Assembly (NCBI GenBank): GCA_045504435.1
Contig: JBEULC010000001.1
Location: forward strand, 558,001-622,000
Source of the DNA: JBEULC01 sp045504435
GTDB taxonomy: Bacteria > Pseudomonadota > Alphaproteobacteria > WRAU01 > Hepatincolaceae
DNA: 64,000 bases
Direction of reading: 5' to 3'
In this document: in pieces, positions 22,066-31,071 of the stretch
Numbering within the stretch: the stretch's first letter is position 1
Layout: each line of letters starts with the position of its first letter
The notes under the pieces: model-generated
What the model was told of the DNA's origin: nothing
Databases searched by the model: none
The model's input: only the letters and a program-made list of their open reading frames with translations
Position numbers and translations under genes: made by a program

Positions 22066-22643
22066 AATTTATTATATCTCTTTAGAAAAAAGAGAATAAA
22101 AACAGAATTTGCTATAAAGAAAATATGAAAGCTAAAGGATAAATTATAAAGTTTTAAATAAAAAGTTTATAATTCTGTCTTTAGTTGAAGAAAGGGGTAG
22201 AAGAAAAAAATAAAAATTATTAAAACCCCTATTTATTGTTTAAAGTTTAGTAAAATTATTGTAAGCAAATTAATAAGTTGATTTAGTAAATTTATCTTTC
22301 TTCAGTCAGCCTAGTAGCCAAAGTAAATAAAAAAGTTAGGAAGAGGTGTTACTGTAGAAATTATTTATAAAATATAAGTAAAATAACATTTATAGAAATC
22401 TATAAAGTTTTCTTAAAAAATGGCTTATAAGCTCTTAAAGACTTATTGAGTTTTTAACTGTTATTAATGACAATTTTTATTCTTATAAGCTAAATACTAC
22501 ACTAGTTTGTATTATTTTATTAAGAATTATTAAATTAGGTATATAAGTTATATTTATCAGCTGAAAAAAGCTTTAGACTTAAATTAAAAAACATCAAAAC
22601 AATAAATAATAAAATCTTGATTATTAATTATAGAGGATAACAA
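22066..22643. other. Gene-poor gap between rplQ and rpmB
   Basis: 578 bp of very AT-rich sequence with stops in all frames. A weak hairpin (TCTCTTT/AAAGAGA, 22077-22095) just after rplQ could end the alpha operon. AGGGGT...ACCCCT is repeated inverted around 22194-22230. No RNA gene or protein remnant was recognised. Confidence 0.5.
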
Positions 22644-22934
22644 ATGACTCGTTCATGTAGTATTGCAAAAAAAAGACCTTTAAGTGGTAATAATGTAAGC
22701 CACGCTAATAATAAAACTAAAAGAAAATATTTGCCTAATATCCAAGTGGCCTCTTTTTATAGTAATATTTTAGAAAAAAGCTTTAGATTTAAGCTTTCTG
22801 CCAGTGCTATTAAAACCATTGATTCTAAAGGTGGTTTAGACGCTTGGATTTTACAGGCAAAAAGCTCTAATATAAATGGGATTTATAAAAAAATCCACAA
22901 GCTGGTAATAACTAAAATTCAAGAAGCAAAATAA
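22644..22934 (+). CDS. rpmB: 50S ribosomal protein L28
   Basis: 50S protein; 96 aa. The CSIAKKRPLSGNNVSHANNKTKRKYLPNIQ block is the family signature, with the usual alphaproteobacterial C-terminal extension. A GAGGATAAC ribosome site precedes the ATG. It stands alone between long gaps. Confidence 0.95.
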   Translation: MTRSCSIAKKRPLSGNNVSHANNKTKRKYLPNIQVASFYSNILEKSFRFKLSASAIKTIDSKGGLDAWILQAKSSNINGIYKKIHKLVITKIQEAK

Positions 22935-23523
22935 TATATCTAAATCTTTTAACTGCTGCTTTATTTAATTTATTATATAATAACTTTCATACTAAATACT
23001 TTATATTATATGAGGTTGATTTACCCAATTAATTAATATTATAAGGTTGTTAATAATACTTTAATATCTTTTTATATAAGATTTACTTTAGGTTTGCTGT
23101 CTTTCCTAAATTGTTTTTTTCTGCTTAAAATAGATATTAAATCTCCCTTATTAGTCTGTATTTAGGTAAGTTTTGCTATTTTTATTTTAATATACTATTT
23201 TGCTTAAATAAAAATAAAGTGGAAAATTATATATTTATATCGTTAAAGTTGTTATTTAAAATCGCTTGGCTCTTTCTAAAAAATTCAACGTGAAAAAGAC
23301 AATAAAGGGTTATATAGAAAGGTGCAAATATTTAAGGTCTATTTATTTAAAAGGCTTTTAAATAATCTTCATAATCTGTCTACACACTTTTTAAAGTATG
23401 TTTGCAATAATCCTTAAAAATAATAAAATATTTAAAATTTAATTGCAATTATACGTGCTTTACTTAAAGGCAGAAAATATTATTTTTGCTAAGGGATAAG
23501 GAATTTTATACTAGGGTATCATA
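22935..23523. other. Gene-poor gap between rpmB and membrane protein gene
   Basis: 589 bp of AT-rich DNA with no open frame of note on either strand and no recognisable tRNA or structured RNA. Possibly an eroded gene. Confidence 0.4.
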
Positions 23524-23919
23524 ATGATTTATAATTTTTCCTTAAATGAAGCACTATTTGTTTTGCTTAATTCTATTTTATTTTATTGCTTCCTAATTAT
23601 TCCTTTATTCTTTATCTTTTGTAAAATATTTTATTACAATAAAACCTTGGCTTATTTACCTTTATATTCTATATTTTTTTATCACTTGCCTTGTGTCATT
23701 ATCCTTTATTTTTTACCTCTTTCATTAATTATACAAGATGAAGTATTGTCTTTAACAGCCTTATTTATTTTCTCTTGGCTATATTCTTTACCTTTAGTAT
23801 TTTTTTTAAATAAATATATTTTTGCTGAAAATAATTTAAAGAGTTTGATAAAGATTTTTTTGATATTTAATTTTATACAATCTTTGACAGCTATAATTAT
23901 TTATATAATTTTAAAATAA
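23524..23919 (+). CDS. Small multi-pass membrane protein, unknown
   Basis: 131 aa, not recognised. About four hydrophobic segments (near residues 10-33, 42-68, 74-96 and 110-130), with few charged residues, so an inner-membrane protein is likely. No family motif is visible. It lies alone 93 bp before the DegP-like gene, same strand. It could be a relic of a larger transporter. Confidence 0.55.
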   Translation: MIYNFSLNEALFVLLNSILFYCFLIIPLFFIFCKIFYYNKTLAYLPLYSIFFYHLPCVIILYFLPLSLIIQDEVLSLTALFIFSWLYSLPLVFFLNKYIFAENNLKSLIKIFLIFNFIQSLTAIIIYIILK

Positions 23920-24012
23920 ACTTAAGATTTAAAAATGTTGAATTTTTTCACTCTTGATTCTTGTTTAAAATATAATTCTTTAATCACACTTATTTAAACA
24001 CAAATTTTTATA

Positions 24013-25374
24013 ATGCTTAGATCATTCTTTTTCCTATTATTTTTGTTTTTTGGTTGGTTAATATATGGTCCCCAAGTACGGGCAATTGGAGATTATTTAA
24101 AGGCCGAGGATAATAATAAGCTCAAATATACTATTGCTGCGGTGGTTAGCATTTATGGGGTAAATTTAACCGGCGCTAAAAATATCGAAATATTTATGCA
24201 AGCAGAGGATAGCAATCAAGATAAAGACGTCTCTATAGGTTCAGGAGTGATTATTAATAAAGATGCTTTAATTCTTACTAATTATCATGTTATTGCAGGT
24301 AAAAATACTATTAAAGTGGTATTAAGCGATGGTAGAATTTTTAAAGCTAAAATATTAGTTACCGACAGTAATTTGGATCTAGCATTATTGACGTTAGAAA
24401 CATCTTTAATAGATATAATACCAGTACGAATTATATCTTCAAGTAAAGTAGCTATAGGGGATAAGGTGCTAGCCATAGGTAATCCTTTTGGTATAGGAAT
24501 TTCGGTTACTGCTGGGATTATATCAGCATTACCTGCTAGAAATATTACTTCTTCTGATATTGGAAAATTATTACAAACTGATGCAGCTATTAATCCAGGC
24601 AATTCTGGTGGGGCTTTGATAACCCCTGAAGGAGAATTGATTGGTATTAATATAGCTATGTTAAGCAACGACAAAGGTTTTGTAGGTATCGGGTTTGCTA
24701 TACCCTCTGATATAGTTAACCTATTTATTAAAAGGGCTATAGAAGGAAAAAAAGTAAAAGAATACTGGCTAGGAATTTCTATAACTAATGTTAGTAATGA
24801 AATAGCAAAAAAACTAGGTTTAGCTCTGCCTAAGGGGGTTATGGTTACTGATGTGTACCAAGGTGGACCCGCGGATAGGGCTAAGGTAAAAGTAGGAGAC
24901 GTTATTATAGAGTTTGATAAACAAGAAATTAAGAATTCAGCAGATTTATCCCTAGCAGTAGCAATGATAGATAACACCGAAAATAAGGAGATTAAGATTT
25001 TTAGAGATAAAGAAATTTTAAATATCCCGATTTTTGCCAGCATACCTCAGGAAAACATTATAAGTGATAAAACTTTTTTCAAAAATGGTTTGTTAAAGGG
25101 GCTTACCTTAGCTAATAATTCTAATGAGATTTCCTACGAAATTAATTCTTTGCCCTCTCAAAAAGGAGTGGTTATTGTGGAATTATTAAATAATTCGCCT
25201 TTAAAAAAGATAGCAAATTTGCAAAAAGGAGATTTTATTATAGCAATTAATAATTATAAAATTAATAATATGCTTAAACTAAAAAATATACTAGAAAATA
25301 CCAAAAATCAGAGCCAGTTTTATATTTTAATAAAAAGAGGCTCCTCTTACATTGATGTTAATATAAAGCTTTGA
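24013..25374 (+). CDS. DegP/HtrA-type periplasmic serine protease
   Basis: Envelope protein quality control, degrading misfolded periplasmic proteins; 453 aa. N-terminal signal peptide (hydrophobic 3-18, likely cut after VRA near 25). Trypsin-like domain with catalytic His92 (TNYHV), Asp122 (NLDLALL) and Ser198 (GNSGGAL). Two PDZ domains follow (about 245-335 and 365-450). The domain order fits DegP/DegQ/DegS relatives; the exact paralogue is not clear. Neighbour downstream is an RluC-type enzyme. Confidence 0.93.
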   Translation: MLRSFFFLLFLFFGWLIYGPQVRAIGDYLKAEDNNKLKYTIAAVVSIYGVNLTGAKNIEIFMQAEDSNQDKDVSIGSGVIINKDALILTNYHVIAGKNTIKVVLSDGRIFKAKILVTDSNLDLALLTLETSLIDIIPVRIISSSKVAIGDKVLAIGNPFGIGISVTAGIISALPARNITSSDIGKLLQTDAAINPGNSGGALITPEGELIGINIAMLSNDKGFVGIGFAIPSDIVNLFIKRAIEGKKVKEYWLGISITNVSNEIAKKLGLALPKGVMVTDVYQGGPADRAKVKVGDVIIEFDKQEIKNSADLSLAVAMIDNTENKEIKIFRDKEILNIPIFASIPQENIISDKTFFKNGLLKGLTLANNSNEISYEINSLPSQKGVVIVELLNNSPLKKIANLQKGDFIIAINNYKINNMLKLKNILENTKNQSQFYILIKRGSSYIDVNIKL

Positions 25375-25455
25375 TTGAAATGTTATAAGAAAAAATGAGT
25401 TGATATTACCTTTAATACATCACCTTAATAAAAATATAGAGGATACATCTAAATT

Positions 25456-26442
25456 ATGTCACAACAATTGCTTGAAGAAACAATTAGCTATTTTATGGTA
25501 AGTCAATTAGATCACCATATGCGCTTAGATAAATGGCTATTAACTAATTTTAAAAATCTCACCAATGCCACTGTGCAAAAACTTATTAGAACAGGGCAAA
25601 TCCGAATAGATGGTAAAAGGGCTAATTTTGACTTTAAACTCCAAGAAAATCAAAAAATTAGAATACCCATGTTTATTGTTAATAGTTATGCTCCACTTAG
25701 CTTAAAAGAAACTTATAATAAAAAAGTAAATCTAGATCTAGTAAAAAACCGACAATATATCACAACTATTCTCAATAGTATTTTATATAAAGATGAAGAT
25801 TTTATTATAATAAATAAGCCTGTGGGTTTAGCAGTCCAAGGAGGTAGTAAAATCGGATTTAATTTAACTTCTGCCTTTGAATATTTAAAATTTGAAAAAG
25901 AAGAAGTACCTTATATAGTTCATAGAATAGATAAAGAGACATCAGGCATTTTAGTATTAGCCCGCCATAAGGAGGCTAGTCGTTTTATAGCAGAAAAATT
26001 TAGAAGTAAAGATATTAAAAAAATGTATAGCTGTTTAGTGGCGCCTTTATTTAAGAAATCCTCAGGAGTTATTGCTGCTCCTTTAATTAAAATGGCTAAT
26101 TTACAAAACCAAAAGATGATCATAGATGAAAAAAATGGTAAAGAGGCGATTACTCAATTTGAGGTAAAATCTATCAATAATGAGGTAGGGTATCTAATGG
26201 TCAGTCCAATTACTGGAAGAACTCATCAGATTAGAGTACATATGGCAAATGTATTAAATGCTCCTATTTTAGGAGATTTTAAATATGGCTTTACTCCTTT
26301 AAAAAATATTAAACTGGATTATAAAAGATTATATCTCCACGCTACAAGTGTAGAGTTTAAATCTTTAGACGGTAATAAAATAGCAATTACTGCGCCTTTT
26401 GAGGAGGAATTTCAGGAAATGTTAGATATTTTAGAGTTTTAA
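25456..26442 (+). CDS. RluC/RluD-family rRNA pseudouridine synthase
   Basis: Converts specific uridines of 23S rRNA to pseudouridine; 328 aa. N-terminal S4 RNA-binding domain (RLDKWLL...LIRTGQIRIDGKR, about 23-65), then the synthase domain with HRIDKETSGILVLAR carrying the catalytic Asp, and GRTHQIRVHMA near the C-terminus. RluC is the likeliest member but RluD cannot be excluded. Confidence 0.92.
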   Translation: MSQQLLEETISYFMVSQLDHHMRLDKWLLTNFKNLTNATVQKLIRTGQIRIDGKRANFDFKLQENQKIRIPMFIVNSYAPLSLKETYNKKVNLDLVKNRQYITTILNSILYKDEDFIIINKPVGLAVQGGSKIGFNLTSAFEYLKFEKEEVPYIVHRIDKETSGILVLARHKEASRFIAEKFRSKDIKKMYSCLVAPLFKKSSGVIAAPLIKMANLQNQKMIIDEKNGKEAITQFEVKSINNEVGYLMVSPITGRTHQIRVHMANVLNAPILGDFKYGFTPLKNIKLDYKRLYLHATSVEFKSLDGNKIAITAPFEEEFQEMLDILEF

Positions 26443-26500
26443 GCTTTATCTAACTTTAAGAAAATTTTATAAAATTTTCTTCTGGATTTAACTTTTTTCT

Positions 26501-26538
26501 CAATTCATCTCCTACTTCTATAAGTGGGAGATGAATTG
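26501..26538. repeat. Hairpin at left end of IS200/IS605 remnant
   Basis: CAATTCATCTCC and its inverse GGAGATGAATTG enclose a smaller ACTT/AAGT stem. It lies between the pseudouridine synthase gene and tnpA. IS200/IS605 elements carry subterminal hairpins recognised by TnpA, so this is probably the left end; the T-rich stretch after it means a terminator for the upstream gene is also possible. Confidence 0.55.
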
Positions 26539-26624
26539 GTAGGATGATTTTTTATTTTTTTCTATTATAGGATAATTACTTATATTATAATTAGTAATAT
26601 AAGTAATTTGATGGCTATTTTATT

Positions 26625-27026
26625 ATGGAACTTGATACTAATAATCATTCAGTATTTTTGTTATATTATCACTTGGTACTAGTAATAAAATATAGAAAGC
26701 GTGTAATTAATGATGTTATTTCAGAGCGTCTGCAAGAGATTTTTGCTTATATTGCTGTAAGCTATAATATTAACTTACAGCAATGGAACCATGATAAAGA
26801 TCATGTTCATATTTCATTCAAGGCCCATCCCAATAGTGAATTATCAAAATTTATAAATGCTTATAAAAGCGCATCTTCTAGATTAATTAAGAAAGAATAT
26901 CAAGAAATTAGAAAGCTGTTATGGAAGGAATATTTTTGGTCTAGGAGTTTTTGCTTGTTAAGTACAGGAGGAGCTCCTATTGAAGTAGTAAGAAAATATG
27001 TTGAGATGCAGGGTTCTAAACTATGA
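26625..27026 (+). CDS. tnpA: IS200/IS605 transposase TnpA (Y1 HUH)
   Basis: Single-strand transposase; 133 aa, full family length. The HUH metal-binding motif is seen in DKDHVHISF and the catalytic Tyr in the C-terminal helix (RKYVEMQ). YHLVLVIKYRKRV is the typical N-terminal strand. Its stop overlaps the tnpB start. It looks intact and could still act. Confidence 0.9.
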   Translation: MELDTNNHSVFLLYYHLVLVIKYRKRVINDVISERLQEIFAYIAVSYNINLQQWNHDKDHVHISFKAHPNSELSKFINAYKSASSRLIKKEYQEIRKLLWKEYFWSRSFCLLSTGGAPIEVVRKYVEMQGSKL

Positions 27027-27439
27027 ACAAAGCGTATAAATATAGGATATATCCTACTTGTGCCCAAGAAGTTCTAATAAACAAAACCTTTGGTTGTGTG
27101 CGTTTTGTTTATAATCAAATGCTTGCTAATAGAAAAGAATTATACGAAAAATATAAAGAAGATAAAGCAACTCTAAAACAGCAAAAATATAAGCTACCAG
27201 CAGACTATAAAAAAGACTATGAGTGGTTAGCTGAAGTAGATAGCTTAGCCTTATCTAATGCTCAGTTAAATTTGCAAGTTGCCTATAAAAATTTTTTTCG
27301 TAATAAAGGTATAGGCTTCCCAAAATTCAAAAGCAAACATAGGGATAGAAAATCTTATAGTACATTCGGGGTTAGCTCGGTAATTATTCTAGCATTAGCT
27401 GGAACGTCCCAAGAAGCCCTCACTTCTAGCAAATGCTAA
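27023..27439 (+). pseudogene. tnpB: TnpB-family RNA-guided nuclease, internally deleted
   Basis: 138 aa against about 370-400 for intact TnpB. The N-terminal part (AYKYRIYPTCAQEVLINKTFG...FPKFKSKHRDRKSYST, residues 1-114) is normal; it then jumps to a short tail (GTSQEALTSSKC) that looks like the C-terminus. The RuvC nuclease core is therefore missing and no cleavage activity is expected. The right-end hairpin that would belong to the guide-RNA scaffold remains just downstream. Confidence 0.85.
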
Positions 27440-27447
27440 GTGGTGGG
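27417..27447 (+). repeat. Right-end hairpin of IS200/IS605 remnant
   Basis: CAC-T-TAGC / GCTA-A-GTG with AAAT loop, flanked by CCC/GGG, overlapping the end of the tnpB remnant. In intact elements this region is both the TnpA target and the 3' part of the TnpB guide RNA. The structure was paired by eye. Confidence 0.45.
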
Positions 27448-28107
27448 AGTATGTCACAAACCCTTTTCTTAGAAGAGCGATCTACCTTATAGCAATACTA
27501 AGTAAGCTATAAAAATCCAAAGTCGCACCTCCTTAAGTGTGGAATATAAAAACAAAATAGGTAAGTAAAAGCAAGGTAACTTGCGGGATTAATCAATTAT
27601 ATTTTTGCTTTTTTGTTTTATATAAGGGGAATATTCTACTAATTTTGCGTAATAATTTTAAGAGTTTTATATTTGCCTAATTAGAGTAATTTTTTTTATT
27701 CTTTGCTGGCTGACGTATTTCTAATATATTTAATCTACCTACTAATAGGTAGATTAAATATTTAAAAAATCCTTACCAAACTAAAAGATATAAGGCCACA
27801 AATATAAGAAATTAAAACTATAAGAGAGATTTATTAATGCTTACTTTTAGTATAATCAGCTATCTTAGCTTAAGTCTATTCATTATAAAAGGCTAAAGAT
27901 GATAAAGCGTAGATAGTAGATAAAACCAGATGAATGAAATTTCTAGGAAAACTAAAAATAGAGATAATATTTATTCTAATAAGTAGTGAAAATTCCTTTG
28001 GAATAAGGGAATTACTAAAAGAAGCTAGGGGTTAATTGGATAAGTTCGTTTTTAAAAAATTATAATTGCTAAAATAAAAGTTAAAAAAGAGAGGTGGGAG
28101 AAATTAG
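27448..28107. other. Decayed intergenic stretch with one long hairpin
   Basis: 660 bp without a credible gene. It contains a GCAAG-GTAA-CTTGC hairpin near 27571 and the long dyad at 27726-27761. Several short broken frames suggest eroded genes, but none was identified. Confidence 0.4.
27726..27761. repeat. Perfect 16-bp-stem hairpin
   Basis: ATATTTAATCTACCTA, loop CTAA, then the exact inverse. No T-tract follows on the + strand. It lies in a decayed region; terminator relic or small palindromic repeat are both possible. Confidence 0.5.
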
Positions 28108-28384
28108 TTGGATAATAAAATAATTAATACAGAAGATGTGCTTTATAACTTTAAGGATGATAATGTTTCTACCAGGGTAAAAATATTAGATATTACTACC
28201 CATTATATTCAGTTAAAAGGGCTAAATGCTTTTAGTTATAAGGATTTTAGAAAAGGAGTTAAATATTAAAACCTCAAGTATTTATTATCATTTTCCTACT
28301 AAGCAAATGCTAGTTTTGGAGTTGATAAAACGTTATTTAAAAGAATACACGTTAAGATTACCTAACATTAAAAGTCCGAAGTAA
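28108..28384 (+). pseudogene. TetR/AcrR-family regulator, frameshifted and truncated
   Basis: A TTG start (28108) after GAGGTGGGAG reads MDNKIINTEDVLYNF... through VKILDITTHYIQLKGLNAFSYKDF, then meets a stop at 28267. Shifting frame gives LNIKTSSIYYHFPTKQMLVLELIKRYL, the classic TetR recognition helix (Tyr-Tyr-His-Phe). Only the DNA-binding part remains; the ligand domain is gone. It would have controlled the neighbouring SDR gene, itself broken. Confidence 0.8.
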
Positions 28385-28490
28385 AGGTTTAACTATCTTA
28401 GTGCAATAATTCAGGAGGCTTTAAGCGGCTTAGAGTCTGCTTAATACTAATAATTAAATTTTAAGAATAATTTTTATAAAGGAATAAATA

Positions 28491-29200
28491 ATGACTAAGA
28501 TAAATCTTAAAGATATGAGCGGAAAAATAAAGGCTTAGCACTTATTTTTGGAGGCTCTTCGGTTTTGGGTTTAGAAATAGCCAAAATCTTATTAGAAAAA
28601 AGAAAATGGTCCTATCTTTGTTGCCAATGATAAAGATAAGTTTCAAGAAGCTAAAAGAACTTTAATTAAGGAATTTTCCACCTTCAAGGAGGTGATCAAT
28701 CTCTAGAAGCAGTTAAAGCAAATATTTATAAGCAAGGTGAAGTAGCAAAACTTATAGAAAAAATTAAAAAGTTACCTCATCAGATTAGCTATTTAGTGAA
28801 TGCACCAGATTTTTTTTTGTAAACCAGTTAGTTTTTTGGAACATTGTAGTCAATATTATGATAAACAGATGAAACTAAATAAAGCTTTCTTTGTCATTCC
28901 ACAAGCTTTGGTAAACAGGGGCTTTCAATATGAAAAATTGTGGCTCAGGCTCTATGGTGAACATAAGTTCTATTTTAGCGAAGCAAACTATAAAGCTAAT
29001 TCCTTTGACTTATTGTAGGCAAAAAGCAGCACTGCATTTTAATCTAGCATTTAGTTATAGACCTTGCAGAATACGAGTTGTCTAGCGGCCTTATAGTTAA
29101 TGTTAAAGCTAGTGATAGGACTAATAGTATTAAGTTTTTGTTATCTGAAAAATCTTCATGGATTACCGGAGGTATTATAGATAATACCAATATTTTATAA
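28491..29200 (+). pseudogene. Short-chain dehydrogenase/reductase, multiply frameshifted
   Basis: ATG at 28491 with an AAAGGA ribosome site. Pieces in different frames give the nucleotide-binding motif (ALIFGGSSVLGLEIAKILLEK), YLVNAPDF, the catalytic Ser segment (MVNISSIL), YCRQKAAL with the YxxxK pair, and ITGGIIDNTNIL at the end. Several indels and stops break it, so no enzyme is made. An FabG- or PhaB-like oxidoreductase is likely; the exact substrate cannot be told. Confidence 0.8.
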
Positions 29201-29236
29201 AGCTAATTAATAAATATAAGCCAATAATAAGGAAAG

Positions 29237-29806
29237 TTATTGTTTATATTTGTGCACAATAGGTAGTTGCAAAAGAGTAAATGCTATACTTAATCCTAAT
29301 ATTCCAAACACTTTAAAATTTACCCAGGTATCAGTGGAAAAATGACGCCATACTATTTCGTTCATTATAGCTAAACACATAAAAAAGCTGGACCAAGAAA
29401 TTGTTAAAATATGCCAGCCCTTATCTTTTAAACTTAAGCCGTCTGCTAGTAATAATCTTAAAAAGTTTTTCTTAAAAACTAACCCTGTAATTAGTATTAA
29501 AGCAAAAAGTAAGTTCATTAAAGTTATTTTAATTTTAATAAAATCTCCATTATGTAAAATTAAGGTTAACCCACCAAAAAGAACAGCTAAAAAAGTGGTT
29601 ATTAAAGGGATTAGATGGAAAACTTTGGTATAAACGTAAGCCATAATAAGATTTAATAAACTAAAGACAATTAAAACGCCTGTAGCAACAAAAATGCCAT
29701 AAAATTTATTGATGATAAAAAATAAAAACAAGGGCAGGATTTCTAAGAAAATAGGATACTTCTTTTTTCCTTTGGCGTTAGTGATATTTGGCAGGGAATT
29801 ACTCAT
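29237..29806 (-). CDS. yciB: Inner membrane septation protein IspZ/YciB family
   Basis: 189 aa with about five or six membrane segments. EILPLFLFFIINKFYGIFVATG, LFGGLTLILHNGDFIKIK and NEIVWRHFSTDTWVNFKVFG are family signatures. Linked to cell-envelope integrity and septation in other bacteria. Its start overlaps the end of lipB by 8 bp, so the two are translated together. Confidence 0.93.
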   Translation of the reverse strand: MSNSLPNITNAKGKKKYPIFLEILPLFLFFIINKFYGIFVATGVLIVFSLLNLIMAYVYTKVFHLIPLITTFLAVLFGGLTLILHNGDFIKIKITLMNLLFALILITGLVFKKNFLRLLLADGLSLKDKGWHILTISWSSFFMCLAIMNEIVWRHFSTDTWVNFKVFGILGLSIAFTLLQLPIVHKYKQ

Positions 29807-30449
29807 TATTAAAGACCTTATAAAACGCTAATTTTAGTTGATGATCAAATTCTAAAAAGGATATAGTTTTTTTTAACTTGTGTAAAGACGTTACTCCCAT
29901 GCTGGTTCCACAAGGAGAAATATTGCTAAAATTTTCTAGATTAGAATTAATATTAACAGCAATTCCATGATAAGCAACCCATTTTTTTACCCTTACTCCT
30001 ATGGCAGCTATTTTTTTTTCTTGCTGATCCTCTATTACCCAAACCCCAATATTATCGGGTATAATAAAAGCATCAACGTCTAAGCTTTGTAATGCTGTAA
30101 CTATCCATTTTTGCAAATTTGCCATATATTTTTTAATATCTTTATCATGAATTTTTAACATTGGGTAAATTACTCTTTGTCCTAATCCATGATAGGTAGA
30201 TTTACCTCCTCTTAAGGTATCAATAATTGGAATATTGTGATTAGTATTAAGAATTTCTGAGGGAGTAGCTGATGTACCTTGGGTGTAAATATCAAAGTGC
30301 TCAAGCAACCAAATTAGTTCATTGGCTTCGCCCTTGATTATTAATTCTACATGATTTTCCATAATTGGCATAGCTTTATAATAAGCTATGGGTTGGGTTT
30401 CAAGGTGCCAAACAATAAAATTGTTAACATTATGATTGAAGCGAATCAT
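29799..30449 (-). CDS. lipB: Lipoyl(octanoyl) transferase
   Basis: Transfers octanoate from acyl carrier protein to lipoyl domains of 2-oxoacid dehydrogenases; 216 aa. RGGKSTYHGLGQRVIYPML (substrate pocket), KKIAAIGVRVKKWVAYHGIAVN with the catalytic Lys, and the acyl-accepting Cys in SPCGTSMGVTSL are present. First gene of a - strand pair with yciB; a dyad lies 38 bp upstream. Confidence 0.95.
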   Translation of the reverse strand: MIRFNHNVNNFIVWHLETQPIAYYKAMPIMENHVELIIKGEANELIWLLEHFDIYTQGTSATPSEILNTNHNIPIIDTLRGGKSTYHGLGQRVIYPMLKIHDKDIKKYMANLQKWIVTALQSLDVDAFIIPDNIGVWVIEDQQEKKIAAIGVRVKKWVAYHGIAVNINSNLENFSNISPCGTSMGVTSLHKLKKTISFLEFDHQLKLAFYKVFNNE

Positions 30450-30486
30450 AGAGATAAAGGGGTTAAATATAGTTTTTTGGGAAATT

Positions 30487-30516
30487 ATTAATATGATATT
30501 AATATATCATATTAAT
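30487..30516. promoter_or_regulatory. 13-bp perfect dyad upstream of lipB
   Basis: ATTAATATGATAT, loop TAAT, then its exact inverse, 38 bp upstream of the lipB start. Position suggests an operator or leader hairpin for lipB-yciB; no regulator is identified. Confidence 0.4.
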
Positions 30517-30682
30517 TAGAGACTATAAGTAGTTTTTTCTAAATATTTACTTTGATTATGGATAAAAAAATTGTTATCTTTTAAACAATAATATCTTAGT
30601 AATTTCTTTTCTATGCTTAACTTAATTGTTCAGTAAACCTGCAAACTAAAAGATACAATGTAAGCTTTGATAATATTATTTA

Positions 30683-30758
30683 GCGACCGTGGTGAAATGG
30701 CAGACACGCAACGTTGAGGTCGTTGTTTTTAGGGGTTCAAGTCCCCTCGGTCGCACCA
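30683..30758 (+). tRNA. tRNA-Leu(GAG), short variable region
   Basis: Perfect 7-bp acceptor stem (GCGACCG/CGGTCGC), 3-bp D stem (GTG/CAC) with class-II-like loop, 5-bp anticodon stem (CAACG/CGTTG) with loop TTGAGGT (anticodon GAG at 30716-30718), T stem AGGGG/CCCCT with TTCAAGT, discriminator A and encoded CCA. The variable region is only five T instead of the long arm normal for leucine tRNAs. Its 3' end is the prophage attachment site. Confidence 0.88.
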
Positions 30759-30760
30759 AA
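30742..30760 (+). repeat. attL core (19-bp direct repeat)
   Basis: TCCCCTCGGTCGCACCAAA, spanning the 3' T stem, acceptor and CCA of tRNA-Leu, is repeated exactly at 53542-53560. Weaker similarity (CTTAAC, ATTTTCA) continues for about 25 bp past both copies. Confidence 0.92.
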
Positions 30761-30803
30761 CTTCCTTAACAAATTCAGCATTTTCAATTTATTTCTAAAA
30801 AAG

Positions 30804-30828
30804 TGTAAACTTCTGTAATTATCTGTAA
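30804..30828 (+). promoter_or_regulatory. TGTAA repeats with 10-bp period next to attL
   Basis: TGTAA occurs at 30804, 30814 and 30824, exactly one helical turn apart, 45-85 bp inside attL. TTACA motifs (the complement) occur near the right end at 53479 and 53487. Spacing suggests binding sites for integrase arms or excisionase; inferred. Confidence 0.45.
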
Positions 30829-30930
30829 GCACCTTCAAACCCTTTTACCATCTCACATTTATATCCTTTTAATCACTCAATTTTGGCTCGTTTTTTAATG
30901 AGAAGAAGAGCTAACAATTTATTTAATTTA

Positions 30931-30967
30931 TCTAAAATCATCTAAAAGTATCTAAAACTATCTAAAA
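30931..30967 (+). repeat. Four TCTAAAA direct repeats, 10-bp period
   Basis: TCTAAAA begins at 30931, 30941, 30951 and 30961. Helically phased direct repeats about 170 bp from the attachment core are typical of integrase arm-type sites; an iteron-like origin is an alternative. Confidence 0.6.
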
Positions 30968-31071
30968 AAATCAAAAGGGGGGAAAACTGCGCTTTATGCA
31001 ATAAAAAATGGTTTAATTTTTTTATAAAGCCCTGTTGATAAGGACTTGTTAATTAAAAAACATTTTTAAGC

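Larger units (their letters stand above)
26501..27460 (+). mobile_element. IS200/IS605-family element, internally deleted
   Basis: About 1 kb: left hairpin, intact-looking tnpA, tnpB with a large internal deletion, and a right-end hairpin (27417-27447). No terminal inverted repeats or target duplication are expected for this family. Boundaries are estimates from the hairpins. Confidence 0.6.

Noticed and set aside
24285..25043. 252-aa - strand frame opposite the DegP-like gene
   Set aside because: Antisense shadow of a well-conserved protease; no family features.
27527..27535. ACCTCCTTA resembling the 16S rRNA 3' end
   Set aside because: Only nine bases match and no other rRNA sequence surrounds them.
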